A stretch of DNA of 64,000 nt from Hyphomicrobiales bacterium (GTDB lineage Bacteria; Pseudomonadota; Alphaproteobacteria; Rhizobiales; Xanthobacteraceae): the NCBI GenBank assembly GCA_016185205.1, contig JACPOA010000020.1, forward strand, positions 62,001-126,000, written 5' to 3'. Below, piece by piece: positions 1 through 9,245 of this stretch (its first letter is position 1; every line of letters begins with the position of its first letter). A model generated the notes under the pieces. It saw only the letters and a list, made by a program, of their open reading frames with translations, was not told the origin of the DNA and did no database searches. Position numbers and translations under genes: made by a program.

Positions 1-1040
1 AGGTGGTCGGCGAATTCCCCGAACTGCAAGGCTTGATGGGGAAATACTACGCCGAGGCGCAGGGCGAGGACGAAGCGGTCGCGCATGCTTGCGAGGACCA
101 CTACAAGCCGAAGGGGCCGGACGACCTGGTGCCGGGCGATCCGGTGTCAATTGCCGTAGCTCTTGCCGACAAGCTCGACACGCTGGTCGGCTTCTGGGCG
201 ATCGACGAAAAGCCGACCGGATCGAAAGACTCTTACGCGCTGCGGCGTGCGGCGTTGGGGGTGATCCGCATCGTCATCGAGAACCAGTTGCGGCTGCCGC
301 TGCGCCTGCAGCTCTGGCATCACTTCGGCGCGGTCGGTCGCGACGAGGCCCTAGCCGAAGCGATCGCGGTGCTGCATCCGCTGCAAGAGCAAATCGTGGA
401 ATTGAGCGCGACCGACATCGAATTGGCAGTGAAACTCGAAGTGCTGGTGTCGGAAAAGAGCAAGCGGTTGACCGGGCCGGTGCTGGTGCAGGCCCATTCG
501 CATCTGCGGCAGTCGCGCGACCTGCTCGCATTCTTCGCCGACCGGCTGAAGGTGCAGCTGCGCGAGCAGGGCGCCCGCCACGATCTGGTCGACGCGGTGT
601 TGGCGCTCGAAGGTCAGGACGATCTCTTGATGATCGTCCGCCGGGTCGAGGCCTTGGCGAAATTCCTCGAGACCGACGACGGCCAGAACCTGCTCGCCGG
701 TGTCAAGCGCGCGTCCAACATCCTGCGCATCGAGGAAAAGAAGGACAACAAGAGCTATGCAGGCGCGCCCGACGCCAAGCGGCTTGCCGAGCCGGAAGAG
801 AAAGCGCTGGCCGAGGCCGTCACCATCGCGAAGAAAGAGGCCTCCGCCGCCGTCGCCAAGGAGGACTTCGCCGGCGCCATGAGCGCGATGGCGAAGCTGC
901 GGCCCAAGGTCGACGCCTTCTTCGACAAGGTCACCGTCAATGTCGACGACGGCGCTTTGCGGGAAAACCGCCTCAAGCTGCTCAACGAGATCCGCGAGGC
1001 CACCCGCGCGGTAGCAGATTTCTCCAAGATCGAGGGGTAA
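1..1040 (+). CDS. glyS: Glycyl-tRNA synthetase beta subunit, C-terminal part
   Basis: This is the end of the beta chain of the two-subunit bacterial glycyl-tRNA synthetase, which charges tRNA-Gly in the cytoplasm with the alpha chain GlyQ. About 345 codons are visible, and the start lies outside the window. The segment opens in the conserved GEFPELQG region and runs through the [14 protein letters not shown] stretch typical of GlyS. It ends with the Ala/Lys-rich helical tail (DALRP-like region). The stop codon is TAA at 1038-1040. glyS followed by ppdK is a usual order in Bradyrhizobium-like genomes. Confidence 0.95.
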   Translation, partial: VVGEFPELQGLMGKYYAEAQGEDEAVAHACEDHYKPKGPDDLVPGDPVSIAVALADKLDTLVGFWAIDEKPTGSKDSYALRRAALGVIRIVIENQLRLPLRLQLWHHFGAVGRDEALAEAIAVLHPLQEQIVELSATDIELAVKLEVLVSEKSKRLTGPVLVQAHSHLRQSRDLLAFFADRLKVQLREQGARHDLVDAVLALEGQDDLLMIVRRVEALAKFLETDDGQNLLAGVKRASNILRIEEKKDNKSYAGAPDAKRLAEPEEKALAEAVTIAKKEASAAVAKEDFAGAMSAMAKLRPKVDAFFDKVTVNVDDGALRENRLKLLNEIREATRAVADFSKIEG

Positions 1041-1043
1041 TAC

Positions 1044-1068
1044 GGAACCTTCCGCCCGCCGCGCCGTT
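1044..1068 (+). promoter_or_regulatory. Candidate EcfG-type general stress promoter
   Basis: GGAAC at 1044-1048 is followed after exactly 16 nt by CGTT at 1065-1068. This matches the alphaproteobacterial sigma-EcfG consensus (GGAAC-N16/17-CGTT). It begins 3 nt after the glyS stop and lies 34 nt before the ATG of the small DUF3096 gene, a normal distance for a transcription start near 1075 and a short leader. Function is inferred from motif and position only; one such match per 64 kb on two strands is expected by chance. Confidence 0.6.
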
Positions 1069-1102
1069 GCATCGCTGCACGCAAACCTAGGGGGATACCA
1101 CC

Positions 1103-1246
1103 ATGGTCATCGGCATCGGACATTTGCAGCCCATCGTCGCGCTCATCGCCGGCATCCTCATTCTCATCATGCCGCGCTTGCTTAACTTCATTGTCGCTAT
1201 CTATCTGATCCTGGTCGGGGTGATTGGGCTCGGGCTGATCAAGTAA
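1103..1246 (+). CDS. DUF3096 small membrane protein (47 aa)
   Basis: A 47-residue hydrophobic protein beginning MVIGIGHLQPIVALIAGILI. Almost all of it is two short membrane segments separated by the MPRLLNFIVAIYLI hinge, which is the signature of the DUF3096 family. The function is unknown. It has its own ATG with a GGGG-rich stretch (1090-1094) about 8 nt upstream, and it stands alone between glyS and ppdK. The EcfG-like promoter at 1044-1068 suggests induction by general stress. It is shorter than many gene callers accept. Confidence 0.85.
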   Translation: MVIGIGHLQPIVALIAGILILIMPRLLNFIVAIYLILVGVIGLGLIK

Positions 1247-1333
1247 GCTTGGACTAATTCTCAATCCGGGCTTGCGTCGGCGAGGCTGGGGGTGTTTTTA
1301 GGCGCCACCAGCCCTTCCACTTTTCAATGACCC

Positions 1334-4159
1334 ATGGCCAAAAAAACCACCGCTAGCGCCAGCGCAAAGCGCAAAAAACCCACGTCCCGCAAGGCTTTGA
1401 AAGCCAAGCCCAAGCCTGCGACCAAAGCCACGCGCCCGGGCCAAAAATTGTCGAAAGGCAAGTGGGTCTATTCGTTCGGCGGCGGCAAAGCCGAGGGCAA
1501 GACGAGCATGAAAAACCTGCTCGGTGGCAAGGGCGCAGGCTTGGCCGAAATGGCCAATCTCGGCCTGCCGGTGCCGCCCGGCTTCACCATCACCACCGAG
1601 GTCTGCACCTTCTACTACGCCAACAAGCAGCAATATCCGAAAGAGCTGAAAGCGCAGGTCGAGAAGGCGTTGGCCCAGGTCGGCAAGATCGCCGGCAAGA
1701 CTTTCGGCGACAAGACCAATCCGTTGCTGGTGTCGATCCGTTCCGGCGCACGCGCCTCGATGCCGGGCATGATGGACACCGTGCTCAATCTCGGCCTCAA
1801 CGACGAGACCGTGGAAGCGCTGGCCAAGAAATCCGGCGACCGGCGCTTTGCCTATGACAGCTACCGCCGCTTCATCACCATGTATTCCGACGTGGTGCTC
1901 GGCGTCGGTCACGAGCACTTCGAGGAGCTGCTCGACCACCACAAGGAACGGCAAGGCTACAGTCTCGACACTGACTTGACCGCCGACGACTGGGCCGAAC
2001 TGGTCGAGCGCTACAAGAAGCGCGTCAAGGATGAGCTTGGGCAGGCTTTTCCGCAGGATCCCGAGCAACAGCTGTGGGGCGCGATCGGCGCCGTGTTCGG
2101 CTCCTGGATGAACCAGCGCGCCAACACCTATCGCAAACTGCACAACATTCCGGAAAGCTGGGGCACGCACAACATTCCGGAAAGCTGGGGCACCGCGGTC
2201 AACGTGCAGGCCATGGTGTTCGGCAATATGGGCGACACCTCCGCCACCGGCGTTGCCTTCACGCGCAATCCGTCGACCGGCGAAAAGAAGCTGTACGGCG
2301 AATTCCTCATCAACGCGCAGGGCGAGGACGTGGTCGCCGGCATCCGCACGCCGCAGGAGATCAGCGAGGCCGCGCGCATCGAGGCCGGCTCCGACAAGCC
2401 GTCATTGGAGAAGACGCTGCCCAAGGCCTATGCCGAGCTCACCCGCTTCTACAACGTGCTCGAGCGCCACTACCGCGACATGCAGGACCTGGAGTTTACC
2501 GTCGAGCAGGGCAAGCTGTGGATGCTGCAGACCCGTAACGGCAAGCGCACCGCCAAGGCCGCGCTGCGTATTGCCGTTGAACTGGCTAATGAAGGCCTGA
2601 TCTCCAGGAACGAAGCGGTGCTGCGCGTCGAGCCGCTGACGCTCGACCAGCTCTTGCATCCGACCATCGATCCGCGCGCGCACCGCCGCGTGGTTGCGAC
2701 CGGGTTGCCTGCATCTCCTGGCGCCGCCAGCGGTGAAATCGTGTTTTCGCCCGACGAGGCGGCGCAGCTCAAGGCCGACGGCCGCAAGGTCGTCCTGGTG
2801 CGGGTGGAAACCTCGCCTGAGGACATCCACGGCATGCACGCGGCCGAAGGCATCCTTACCACCCGCGGCGGCATGACCTCGCACGCTGCCGTGGTCGCGC
2901 GCGGCATGGGCAAGCCCTGCGTCTCCGGCGCCGGCTCGCTGCGCGTCGATTACGCCACCGGCACCATGACCGTCGGCGGGCAGACGTTTAAGAAAGGCGA
3001 CTTCATCACCGTTGACGGCTCCACCGGCCAGGTGCTGGCCGGCAAGGTCGACATGGTCCAGCCCGAGTTGTCGGGCGAATTTTCCACGCTGATCGGCTGG
3101 GCCGACAAGGTGCGCCGGCTCGGTGTGCGCGCCAATGCCGACACGCCGGCCGACGCCAAGGCCGCCGTGCGCTTCGGCGCCGAAGGCATCGGGCTGTGCC
3201 GCACCGAGCACATGTTCTTCGACGAGGACCGCATCCAGGCGGTGCGCGAGATGATCCTGGCCGACGACGAGAAATCCCGCCGCGCCGCGCTCGCCAAGCT
3301 ATTGCCGATGCAGCGCGCCGACTTCGTCGAGCTGTTCGAGATCATGGATGGCCGTCCGGTGACCATCCGCCTGCTCGACCCGCCGCTGCATGAGTTCCTG
3401 CCGCACGGCGAGAAGGAAATCGCCGAGGTCGCCGCCGCCATGGGCGCCGATCCCAGACGGCTCGCCGACCGCGCTCGCGAGCTCGCCGAATTCAACCCGA
3501 TGCTCGGCTTCCGCGGTTGCCGCATCGCCATCGCCTATCCGGAAGTCGCCGAGATGCAGGCGCGCGCCATTTTCGAGGCGGCGGTCGAAGCCGCCCAACG
3601 CACCGGCAAGCCGGTGACGCCGGAAGTGATGGTGCCGCTGATCGCCACCAAGGCCGAGCTCGACCTGGTGAAGGCGCGCATCGACGCCATGGCGGTGGCG
3701 GTCGCCAAGGAAAAAGGCGCCAAGCTCGACTACCAGGTCGGGACGATGATTGAATTACCCCGCGCCTGCCTGATGGCCGGCGAGATCGCCGAGAGCGCGG
3801 AATTCTTCTCGTTCGGCACCAACGATCTGACGCAGACAACCTTGGGCATCTCGCGCGACGACGCGGCGAGCTTTCTCGGCATCTATACCGCGCGCGGCAT
3901 CCTGCCGGCCGATCCGTTCGTGTCGATCGATCAACCGGGCGTCGGCGAACTGGTGCGTATCGGCGTCGAGCGCGGCCGCCAGGTGCGCCGCAAGCTGAAG
4001 GTCGGCATCTGCGGCGAACACGGCGGCGATCCGGCCTCGGTGGCGTTCTGCCACGAGGCCAAGCTCGATTACGTGTCATGCTCGCCGTTCCGCGTGCCGA
4101 TCGCGCGATTGGCCGCAGCGCAAGCGGCGCTCGGCAAGACCGCGGCCAGCCAGGCGTAG
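1334..4159 (+). CDS. ppdK: Pyruvate, phosphate dikinase
   Basis: This enzyme interconverts pyruvate, ATP and Pi with phosphoenolpyruvate, AMP and PPi in the cytoplasm. It has 941 residues against about 880-900 usually. Part of the excess is a Lys/Ala-rich N-terminal extension of about 45 residues before the nucleotide-binding domain (LLGGKGAGLAEMANLGLPVP). The central swivelling domain carries the phospho-histidine in TRGGMTSHAAVVARGMGKP (His near 517). The C-terminal barrel has GICGEHGGDP with the catalytic Cys near 893. Residues 270-278 are duplicated as 279-287 by a 27-bp tandem repeat, near the end of the ATP-grasp region; it keeps the frame but may affect folding. All key residues are present. 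Confidence 0.96.
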   Translation: MAKKTTASASAKRKKPTSRKALKAKPKPATKATRPGQKLSKGKWVYSFGGGKAEGKTSMKNLLGGKGAGLAEMANLGLPVPPGFTITTEVCTFYYANKQQYPKELKAQVEKALAQVGKIAGKTFGDKTNPLLVSIRSGARASMPGMMDTVLNLGLNDETVEALAKKSGDRRFAYDSYRRFITMYSDVVLGVGHEHFEELLDHHKERQGYSLDTDLTADDWAELVERYKKRVKDELGQAFPQDPEQQLWGAIGAVFGSWMNQRANTYRKLHNIPESWGTHNIPESWGTAVNVQAMVFGNMGDTSATGVAFTRNPSTGEKKLYGEFLINAQGEDVVAGIRTPQEISEAARIEAGSDKPSLEKTLPKAYAELTRFYNVLERHYRDMQDLEFTVEQGKLWMLQTRNGKRTAKAALRIAVELANEGLISRNEAVLRVEPLTLDQLLHPTIDPRAHRRVVATGLPASPGAASGEIVFSPDEAAQLKADGRKVVLVRVETSPEDIHGMHAAEGILTTRGGMTSHAAVVARGMGKPCVSGAGSLRVDYATGTMTVGGQTFKKGDFITVDGSTGQVLAGKVDMVQPELSGEFSTLIGWADKVRRLGVRANADTPADAKAAVRFGAEGIGLCRTEHMFFDEDRIQAVREMILADDEKSRRAALAKLLPMQRADFVELFEIMDGRPVTIRLLDPPLHEFLPHGEKEIAEVAAAMGADPRRLADRARELAEFNPMLGFRGCRIAIAYPEVAEMQARAIFEAAVEAAQRTGKPVTPEVMVPLIATKAELDLVKARIDAMAVAVAKEKGAKLDYQVGTMIELPRACLMAGEIAESAEFFSFGTNDLTQTTLGISRDDAASFLGIYTARGILPADPFVSIDQPGVGELVRIGVERGRQVRRKLKVGICGEHGGDPASVAFCHEAKLDYVSCSPFRVPIARLAAAQAALGKTAASQA
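2141..2194 (+). repeat. 27-bp tandem duplication inside ppdK
   Basis: Two adjacent copies of a 27-bp unit (2141-2167 and 2168-2194) differ only at the last base (G or C). They encode HNIPESWGT twice in a row. As I know the family, other PPDK proteins have this motif once, followed directly by AVNVQAMVFGNMG. The insertion keeps the reading frame. Confidence 0.97.
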
Positions 4160-4170
4160 TGTCGAGCTTT

Positions 4171-4215
4171 TTGTACCCCCAAAATACTTGACACTGTCTT
4201 TTATTGGGGGTACAA
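4171..4215 (+). promoter_or_regulatory. brnTA promoter with overlapping inverted-repeat operator
   Basis: A perfect 12-bp inverted repeat, TTGTACCCCCAA (4171-4182) and TTGGGGGTACAA (4204-4215), flanks a 21-bp spacer. A consensus -35 box TTGACA lies at 4188-4193, and a -10-like TACAAA at 4211-4216 follows a 17-bp spacing. The right arm therefore covers the -10 box. BrnA antitoxins are known to repress their own operons, so this is the likely BrnA or BrnTA operator. It ends 9 bp before the brnT ATG at 4225. Confidence 0.75.
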
Positions 4216-4224
4216 ATATTTGCT

Positions 4225-4566
4225 ATGAAAATCACCTGCGACCCCGCCAAGCGGGCGCAACGCTGATTGACCGCAACGCTGATTGACCGCAACGCTGATT
4301 GACCGCAACGCTGATTGACCGCAACGCTGATTGACCGCAACGTCGATTTTTTGGACGCGGAACAGGTCTTCGCCGGCCGGACGCTGACGATGCAGGACAT
4401 TCGGCGTGCCTATGGCGAGGCGCGCTTTCAAACCGTCGGGTTTCTCGCGGGCCGCATGGTGATGGTGGTGTGGACGCCGCGTGGCGATGCCCGGCACGTC
4501 ATCTCGATGAGGAAGTGCAATGCCAAGGAACAAAAAAGATATTCGCAGCGATTTGCGGAAGCTTGA
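4225..4566 (+). pseudogene. brnT: BrnT-family toxin, disrupted by tandem repeat
   Basis: BrnT toxins are small RelE-fold ribonucleases that inhibit translation. The ATG at 4225 gives MKITCDPAKRAQ, a normal BrnT start, but the frame meets TGA at 4264-4266 in the first copy of a 16-bp repeat, with further stops at 4300 and 4312. After the repeat the same frame resumes as DRNVDFLDAEQVFAG and continues to [17 protein letters not shown], the conserved BrnT C-terminus. An intact ancestor probably read CAA-ACG-CTG here: loss of one A plus four extra 16-bp units (+64-1 = +63) would restore the frame but leave stops. A truncated product from TTG 4315 is possible but has no visible ribosome site. It overlaps brnA by 47 bp. 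Confidence 0.8.
4256..4342 (+). repeat. Five tandem copies of a 16-bp unit in brnT
   Basis: The unit CGCAACGCTGATTGAC occurs five times without a mismatch at 4256-4271, 4272-4287, 4288-4303, 4304-4319 and 4320-4335. It is followed by a 7-nt partial copy to 4342. The unit is not a multiple of three and contains TGA in two registers, so reading through several copies always meets a stop. Confidence 0.98.
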
Positions 4567-4816
4567 CGCTCACCGCATCCAGCCGGAGGAATATGAAGAT
4601 GCGCCCGAGCTGACCGATGAGCAGCTCGCCGGCGCGACGCTTGAGATCGGCGGCAAGCCGGTGCGCGGGCGGCCGCGGCTGGCAAATCCAAAAACCGCGA
4701 TCAAATTGCGGATCGATACCGATGTTGTTCGCTATTTCCGCAACACCGGTCCGGGTTGGCAGACGCGCATTAACGACACGCTGCGCAGGGCGACGAAGCG
4801 GAAGGTTGCGCGTTAA
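4520..4816 (+). CDS. brnA: BrnA-family antitoxin
   Basis: A 98-residue antitoxin and autorepressor paired with BrnT. The N-terminal half ([20 protein letters not shown]) is the toxin-wrapping region. The C-terminal half carries the BrnA DNA-binding motif, with [20 protein letters not shown] followed by a conserved TRIND. It starts inside the toxin gene (47-bp overlap), the usual toxin-first order of brnTA. The reading frame is intact although the toxin is broken, so it may persist as an orphan regulator acting on the inverted repeat at 4171-4215. It ends convergent with the chemoreceptor gene, overlapping it by 4 bp. Confidence 0.85.
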   Translation: MPRNKKDIRSDLRKLDAHRIQPEEYEDAPELTDEQLAGATLEIGGKPVRGRPRLANPKTAIKLRIDTDVVRYFRNTGPGWQTRINDTLRRATKRKVAR

Positions 4817-6204
4817 ACTGCTACCTTGGCAAGGAAGTCTTCCACCTCGCGTCGCAGATCGCCGACCGCAGCTTCCACCGTCTGCGAGGCATCGCGCACG
4901 ACTTCCGCCGAGGCGCGCGTCTGCGTCGCGGCAACCGCGACCTCGCCCAGCACCGCCACCACGTGGCCGGTGCCTTGCGCGGCGCTGGCGACGTTGTGCG
5001 AGATTTCCCCGGTCGCCGAATTCTGCTCCTCGACCGCCGCCGCCACCGTCGTGGTGGTGTGGTTGATCTCCTGCATGCGCGCGGCGATCTGGCGGATGGC
5101 GTCGACCGCGCCCGCGGTCGAGGTCTGCACGCTGAGAATGTGGCTGGCGATGTCCTCGGTCGCCTTGGCGGTCTGCACCGCCAGCGACTTGACCTCGGAG
5201 GCCACCACCGCGAAGCCGCGGCCGGCTTCGCCGGCACGCGCGGCCTCGATGGTGGCGTTGAGCGCCAGCAGATTGGTCTGCCCGGCGATATTGCGGATCA
5301 GCTTGACCACGTCGCCGATCTTCTGCGCGCCGGTGGCCAGGCCGGCGATCTCGCCGTCGGTGGCGCGCGCTTCCTCGGTGGCCTGGCCGACGACATTGCT
5401 GGTGTGGCTGAGCTGTCGGCTGATCTCGGCGATGGAACGCGACAATTCGTCGGCCGCGATCGCCGCGGTCTCCACATTTGTTGAGGCTTCGGTGAACGCC
5501 TGCACGGCGCTTTCGGCGCGCTGCGAGGTCTGGTTGGAGGAGCCGAGCAGTGTGCCGGCGGTCGAGCGCATGGCGGTGGCGCTGCCGCTCACGCTGGAGA
5601 GCAGCGTCTCCATCTGCGGCCGGAACGAGGCGATCGCCGTGTCGATGGTTGCGCGCCGCTGCTCCTGATCGCGATTGGCGGCGCGTTCCTGCTCGACCTT
5701 GCGTTGTTCGGTGACATCCTCATGGGTGGAAATCCAGCCGCCGCCCGGCAGCGGCCCGTTCTTGGCCAGCACGATGCGGCCATCGCTGGCTTGCACGTAA
5801 AATTGCAAGCTTTCGCTTTTGCCCATGCTGTCCATGATCTTTTGGCAATAGGCGTCGACGTCGCCGGAAAGCAATCCGGTGTCCTTGCGGTGCTGGATCA
5901 GTTGGCGCAGCGTGCAGCCCGGCCGTACGATCTGCGGCGACAATTTGTACATGTCGATGTAGCGGCGGTTGTGCAGGACGATGCGGCCTTGCGTGTCGAA
6001 CATGCACAGGCCTTGCGACATGTTGTCGATGGCGTTGCGCAGCCGGCGATTTTGCGCCCCCAGGCGCCGGTGCACGATGCCGACCAGCGCCAGCGCGGCA
6101 ACGCCAAAGGCGGCCAGCAGCAGGGTCTGGCCCGCGACAGTCGAGGACAAAGTGGGAAAAAGCATGCCGGCCCGCAGGTAACGCGATGCCTCCATAGTGG
6201 GCAT
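4813..6204 (-). CDS. Methyl-accepting chemotaxis protein with PAS domain
   Basis: A 463-residue chemoreceptor-type signal transducer. One membrane segment at about 22-44 anchors it. A PAS_7-like domain follows at about 55-165, with [10 protein letters not shown] and a [14 protein letters not shown] ending. A long helical signalling domain carries the kinase-control hairpin [20 protein letters not shown] and QTAKATEDI. There is no HAMP domain and no periplasmic domain, so sensing is likely cytoplasmic. It should control CheA through CheW. The PAS domain closely resembles those of the two GGDEF-EAL proteins at 32.9-35.1 kb and 40.9-43.3 kb. Confidence 0.9.
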   Translation of the reverse strand: MPTMEASRYLRAGMLFPTLSSTVAGQTLLLAAFGVAALALVGIVHRRLGAQNRRLRNAIDNMSQGLCMFDTQGRIVLHNRRYIDMYKLSPQIVRPGCTLRQLIQHRKDTGLLSGDVDAYCQKIMDSMGKSESLQFYVQASDGRIVLAKNGPLPGGGWISTHEDVTEQRKVEQERAANRDQEQRRATIDTAIASFRPQMETLLSSVSGSATAMRSTAGTLLGSSNQTSQRAESAVQAFTEASTNVETAAIAADELSRSIAEISRQLSHTSNVVGQATEEARATDGEIAGLATGAQKIGDVVKLIRNIAGQTNLLALNATIEAARAGEAGRGFAVVASEVKSLAVQTAKATEDIASHILSVQTSTAGAVDAIRQIAARMQEINHTTTTVAAAVEEQNSATGEISHNVASAAQGTGHVVAVLGEVAVAATQTRASAEVVRDASQTVEAAVGDLRREVEDFLAKVAV

Positions 6205-6398
6205 CAGCGATTGCGATATTGTTAATAACGCCTCTCCGTTGACCAGGCGTTTACGACGTCGCCAGCGGGCCTGTGCCCGGGCTCGATTGGTTAACGCCTT
6301 CGCAAGGTTAATCAGTCCATAAAAAAATCGGTCGCATTGTCGCCAGTCCGGCGGCAGGCATAGGCAGCATTTTGTGGCGATGTCGCGTGAGCGGGCAA

Positions 6399-7832
6399 AT
6401 GGTTGTGTCGCGTAGGCGTCGACGGCGAAGACTGGTGCCGAAAGGATTTGTGCCCGTCGGGATCGGCGCGCTGGTCTTGACGCTGCTGCCCAGCACGATC
6501 GCCTTCCAGGATCTGGGCGCGTTGCTGGCGCGCCAGCCGGCGGTAGCGGCGCGCGCGCGCGCGCATCTGATCGCCTCGCCGTTCGGCACCATTCACGCCG
6601 CCATGTTCAGCCTGCCGCGGCCGGTCGGCACCGCGATTCCGGAGCCGCCGCTCTATGCGCTGGCGAATTTCGACCCGACCGACATCACCGGCTCGATCGG
6701 CGCGCAGCCGCTCGGCGATGGCTCGGCGCCGCTGCAATTTCCCAAGGTCAATCGCAAGGCCAAGCGCGACTCAGGCCTGTCGCGTGCGCGCGAGCCGCTG
6801 CCGCCATTGCCGCCGTTGCTGGCGATCAATCCAGTGCCGGAGCCGGAGCCCGATATTGCGCTGAAGAAGGACAGCGACGGGCGCTTCGATCCGTACTCGA
6901 AATATGAATTCAGCGAATTGTCGCCCGCCGGTGCGGCGACGCCCGACGTCGATCTGCCCTATGTCGACCTCCCGCCCGCTCATCTCATTGGAGTCGCGCC
7001 GCAACACGGTAAGGGCAAGGACTCGGCGCTGATATTTTTTGGCGTCAATCCGATCGCGCCGGAACGCGAAGCGATCGCGCCCTATGCGCCCGGCCAGGCG
7101 CCGGTGGTGCTGGCCTCGCGCGCCTCCGGCGACCCCGACATCAAGCAGTCGGCGCTCGGAGCCCCCGAACTCGGCGGCGACGGCAAAACCGGCGAATCGG
7201 TCGCCCGCAAGGGCGAGGTCACCGGCATCGATCAGCGGCCGAGATCGCCGACCGAACGGCTCGCGCTCACCGGCGTGGGCCGCGCCAAGGCCGAGAAATG
7301 TCTCGCCAACGCGGTCTATTTCGAAGCGCGTGGCGAGCCGGTGCGCGGGCAAATTGCCGTGGCACAAGTGGTGATGAACCGTGTGTTCTCGCCGTTCTAT
7401 CCGAACGACGTCTGCGGCGTCGTCTACCAGAACTCGCACCGCCATCTTGCCTGCCAATTCACCTTCGCCTGCGACGGCATTCCCGACATCGTCACCGAAC
7501 CGGATGCCTGGCAGCGCGCCCAGCGCATCGCGCGCGATATGCTCGACGGCAAGCTGTGGATGCCGGAGGTGGCGAAGTCCACCCACTATCACGCCTATTG
7601 GGTGCACCCGAGCTGGGTCGCGGAAATGAAGAAACTGTACAAGCTCGGCGTCCACACCTTCTATCGGCCGCGCAATTGGGGCGACGGTTCCGAGGAACCG
7701 ACCTGGGGCGACGCGGCGACGACGCAAAAAAATGCCGCCCTGGAGGAGCAGATCGCGCCCGTCAATCACAGCCGCGAATGGCTGCGCTCCGAAGAGGGGC
7801 TGGCGGCAACTCGCCAAAACACTCGCAAATAG
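6399..7832 (+). CDS. SleB-type cell wall hydrolase
   Basis: A predicted peptidoglycan hydrolase of the SleB/Hydrolase_2 family (spore cortex lytic enzyme-like). The first ATG (6399) gives an Arg-rich start [16 protein letters not shown] and one membrane segment, a signal anchor. About 250 residues of Pro-rich, low-complexity linker follow. The C-terminal catalytic domain (about 300-410) contains [20 protein letters not shown] and the [10 protein letters not shown] and THYHAYWV motifs. The frame stays open upstream to TTG 6372, but that adds an unlikely soluble tail. This organism is not a spore former; alphaproteobacterial homologues are thought to act in wall remodelling. Confidence 0.88.
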   Translation: MVVSRRRRRRRLVPKGFVPVGIGALVLTLLPSTIAFQDLGALLARQPAVAARARAHLIASPFGTIHAAMFSLPRPVGTAIPEPPLYALANFDPTDITGSIGAQPLGDGSAPLQFPKVNRKAKRDSGLSRAREPLPPLPPLLAINPVPEPEPDIALKKDSDGRFDPYSKYEFSELSPAGAATPDVDLPYVDLPPAHLIGVAPQHGKGKDSALIFFGVNPIAPEREAIAPYAPGQAPVVLASRASGDPDIKQSALGAPELGGDGKTGESVARKGEVTGIDQRPRSPTERLALTGVGRAKAEKCLANAVYFEARGEPVRGQIAVAQVVMNRVFSPFYPNDVCGVVYQNSHRHLACQFTFACDGIPDIVTEPDAWQRAQRIARDMLDGKLWMPEVAKSTHYHAYWVHPSWVAEMKKLYKLGVHTFYRPRNWGDGSEEPTWGDAATTQKNAALEEQIAPVNHSREWLRSEEGLAATRQNTRK

Positions 7833-7975
7833 CGCCTTCCGCCCTAAGCCATGCGCCGCGCAAATGGCTTGGATCACGAAGATTCGTTTTGGATTGCCCG
7901 GCGGAGCCTCTATGGTCCGCCCCCGTCCGCGCCGCGACGCGGATGACGCAGTAACTCGGCCGGAGCAATCTCACG

Positions 7976-9229
7976 ATGTCGGTGCAATCAACCGCGGACA
8001 AGTCGGCTTTGGGCGGCTGGCGCACGCCGCTCGTCATCCTGGTTTGCGGCTGCCTGATCGGCGCGCTCGGCTTCGGACCGCGCGCCGCGCTCGGCCTGTT
8101 CCTGACGCCGATGTCGTCGGCCTTCAGCTGGAGCCGCGACGTCTTCGCGCTGGCGCTGGCGATCCAGGTGATCGTCTGGGGCACCGCGCAGCCCTTTGTC
8201 GGCGCCATAGCCGACCGCTTCGGGACCATGCGCGTGCTCTCCGCCGGCGCCGTGCTCTACTTTGCCGGCCTCACACTGATGGCCTATTCGACCACGCCGG
8301 GCATGCTCAACCTGACGGCCGGCGTATTGACCGGACTGGGCATCGCCGGCAGCTCGTTCACGGTCGTGATTGCGGCATTCAGCAAGCTAATGCCGCCGCA
8401 TATGCGCACGTTCGCCTTCGGCGCCGGTACCGCCGCCGGCTCGTTCGGGCAATTTTTGTTCTCGCCGCTGGCAGTGGGATTCATCGACTGGTTCGGCTGG
8501 CAGCATGCGCTGGTCGCGTTCGGCATCATCACGCTGCTGGTGATCCCGTGTGCGCTCGCCTTGCGCACGGCGCCGATGGATATGAAGGCCAGACCGGGCG
8601 CCGTCAGTCAGCAGTCGCTGCGCCACGCGCTGGCCGAGGCTTTCGGCCATCGCTCCTACGTCCTGCTGGTGCTCGGCTTCTTCACCTGCGGCTTCCAGTT
8701 GCTGTTCATCACGGTGCATCTGCCCGCCTATCTGGTCGATCGCGGACTGTCGGCCGATGCCGGGGCCTGGACGCTGGGCGCCATCGGCCTGTTCAACATC
8801 GTCGGCTCGCTCACGGCCGGCTGGCTCGGCGACCGCATGCCGAAGCGCTACCTGCTGTCGATCATCTATCTGATGCGCTCGGTGGCGGTGATCGTGTTCA
8901 TCAGCCTGCCGGTGACGCCGGTCTCGGCCATCGTGTTCGGCGCCGTGATGGGATTGCTGTGGCTGTCGACCGTGCCGCCCACCTCGGCGCTGGTGGCGCT
9001 GATGTTCGGCACCCGCTGGATGGCGACGCTGTTCGGCTTTGCCTTCTTCAGCCACCAGGTAGGCGGCTTCCTCGGCGTCTGGCTGGGTGGCATCCTGTTC
9101 GAACGCACCGGTTCCTACAACGTGGTGTGGTGGCTGTCGGTGGTGTTCGGCGTGCTGTCGGCGATCATCAACCTGCCGATCGTCGAGAAGCCGATCGTGC
9201 GTGTCGAGGCGGTGCCGGCGGTTGCTTGA
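7976..9229 (+). CDS. MFS transporter (OFA/monocarboxylate-like)
   Basis: A 417-residue inner-membrane carrier with about 12 hydrophobic segments in two halves. The loop 2-3 signature appears as FVGAIADRFGTMRV, and the matching second-half loop reads TAGWLGDRMPKRY. The short N-terminus and PRAALGLFLTPMSSAFSWSR are typical of oxalate/formate or monocarboxylate-type MFS proteins. The substrate cannot be read from the sequence. It stands alone between the hydrolase and the convergent rlpA. Confidence 0.85.
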   Translation: MSVQSTADKSALGGWRTPLVILVCGCLIGALGFGPRAALGLFLTPMSSAFSWSRDVFALALAIQVIVWGTAQPFVGAIADRFGTMRVLSAGAVLYFAGLTLMAYSTTPGMLNLTAGVLTGLGIAGSSFTVVIAAFSKLMPPHMRTFAFGAGTAAGSFGQFLFSPLAVGFIDWFGWQHALVAFGIITLLVIPCALALRTAPMDMKARPGAVSQQSLRHALAEAFGHRSYVLLVLGFFTCGFQLLFITVHLPAYLVDRGLSADAGAWTLGAIGLFNIVGSLTAGWLGDRMPKRYLLSIIYLMRSVAVIVFISLPVTPVSAIVFGAVMGLLWLSTVPPTSALVALMFGTRWMATLFGFAFFSHQVGGFLGVWLGGILFERTGSYNVVWWLSVVFGVLSAIINLPIVEKPIVRVEAVPAVA

Positions 9230-9245
9230 GCGGCCGACGTCCACG

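Noticed and set aside
4256-4342. Phase-variable control of brnT by slippage of the 16-bp repeat
   Set aside because: The frame from ATG 4225 meets TGA inside the first copy whatever the number of copies, so adding or removing units cannot switch the gene on from that start.
4256-4342. CRISPR array
   Set aside because: The 16-bp units are adjacent with no spacers and lie within a toxin reading frame.
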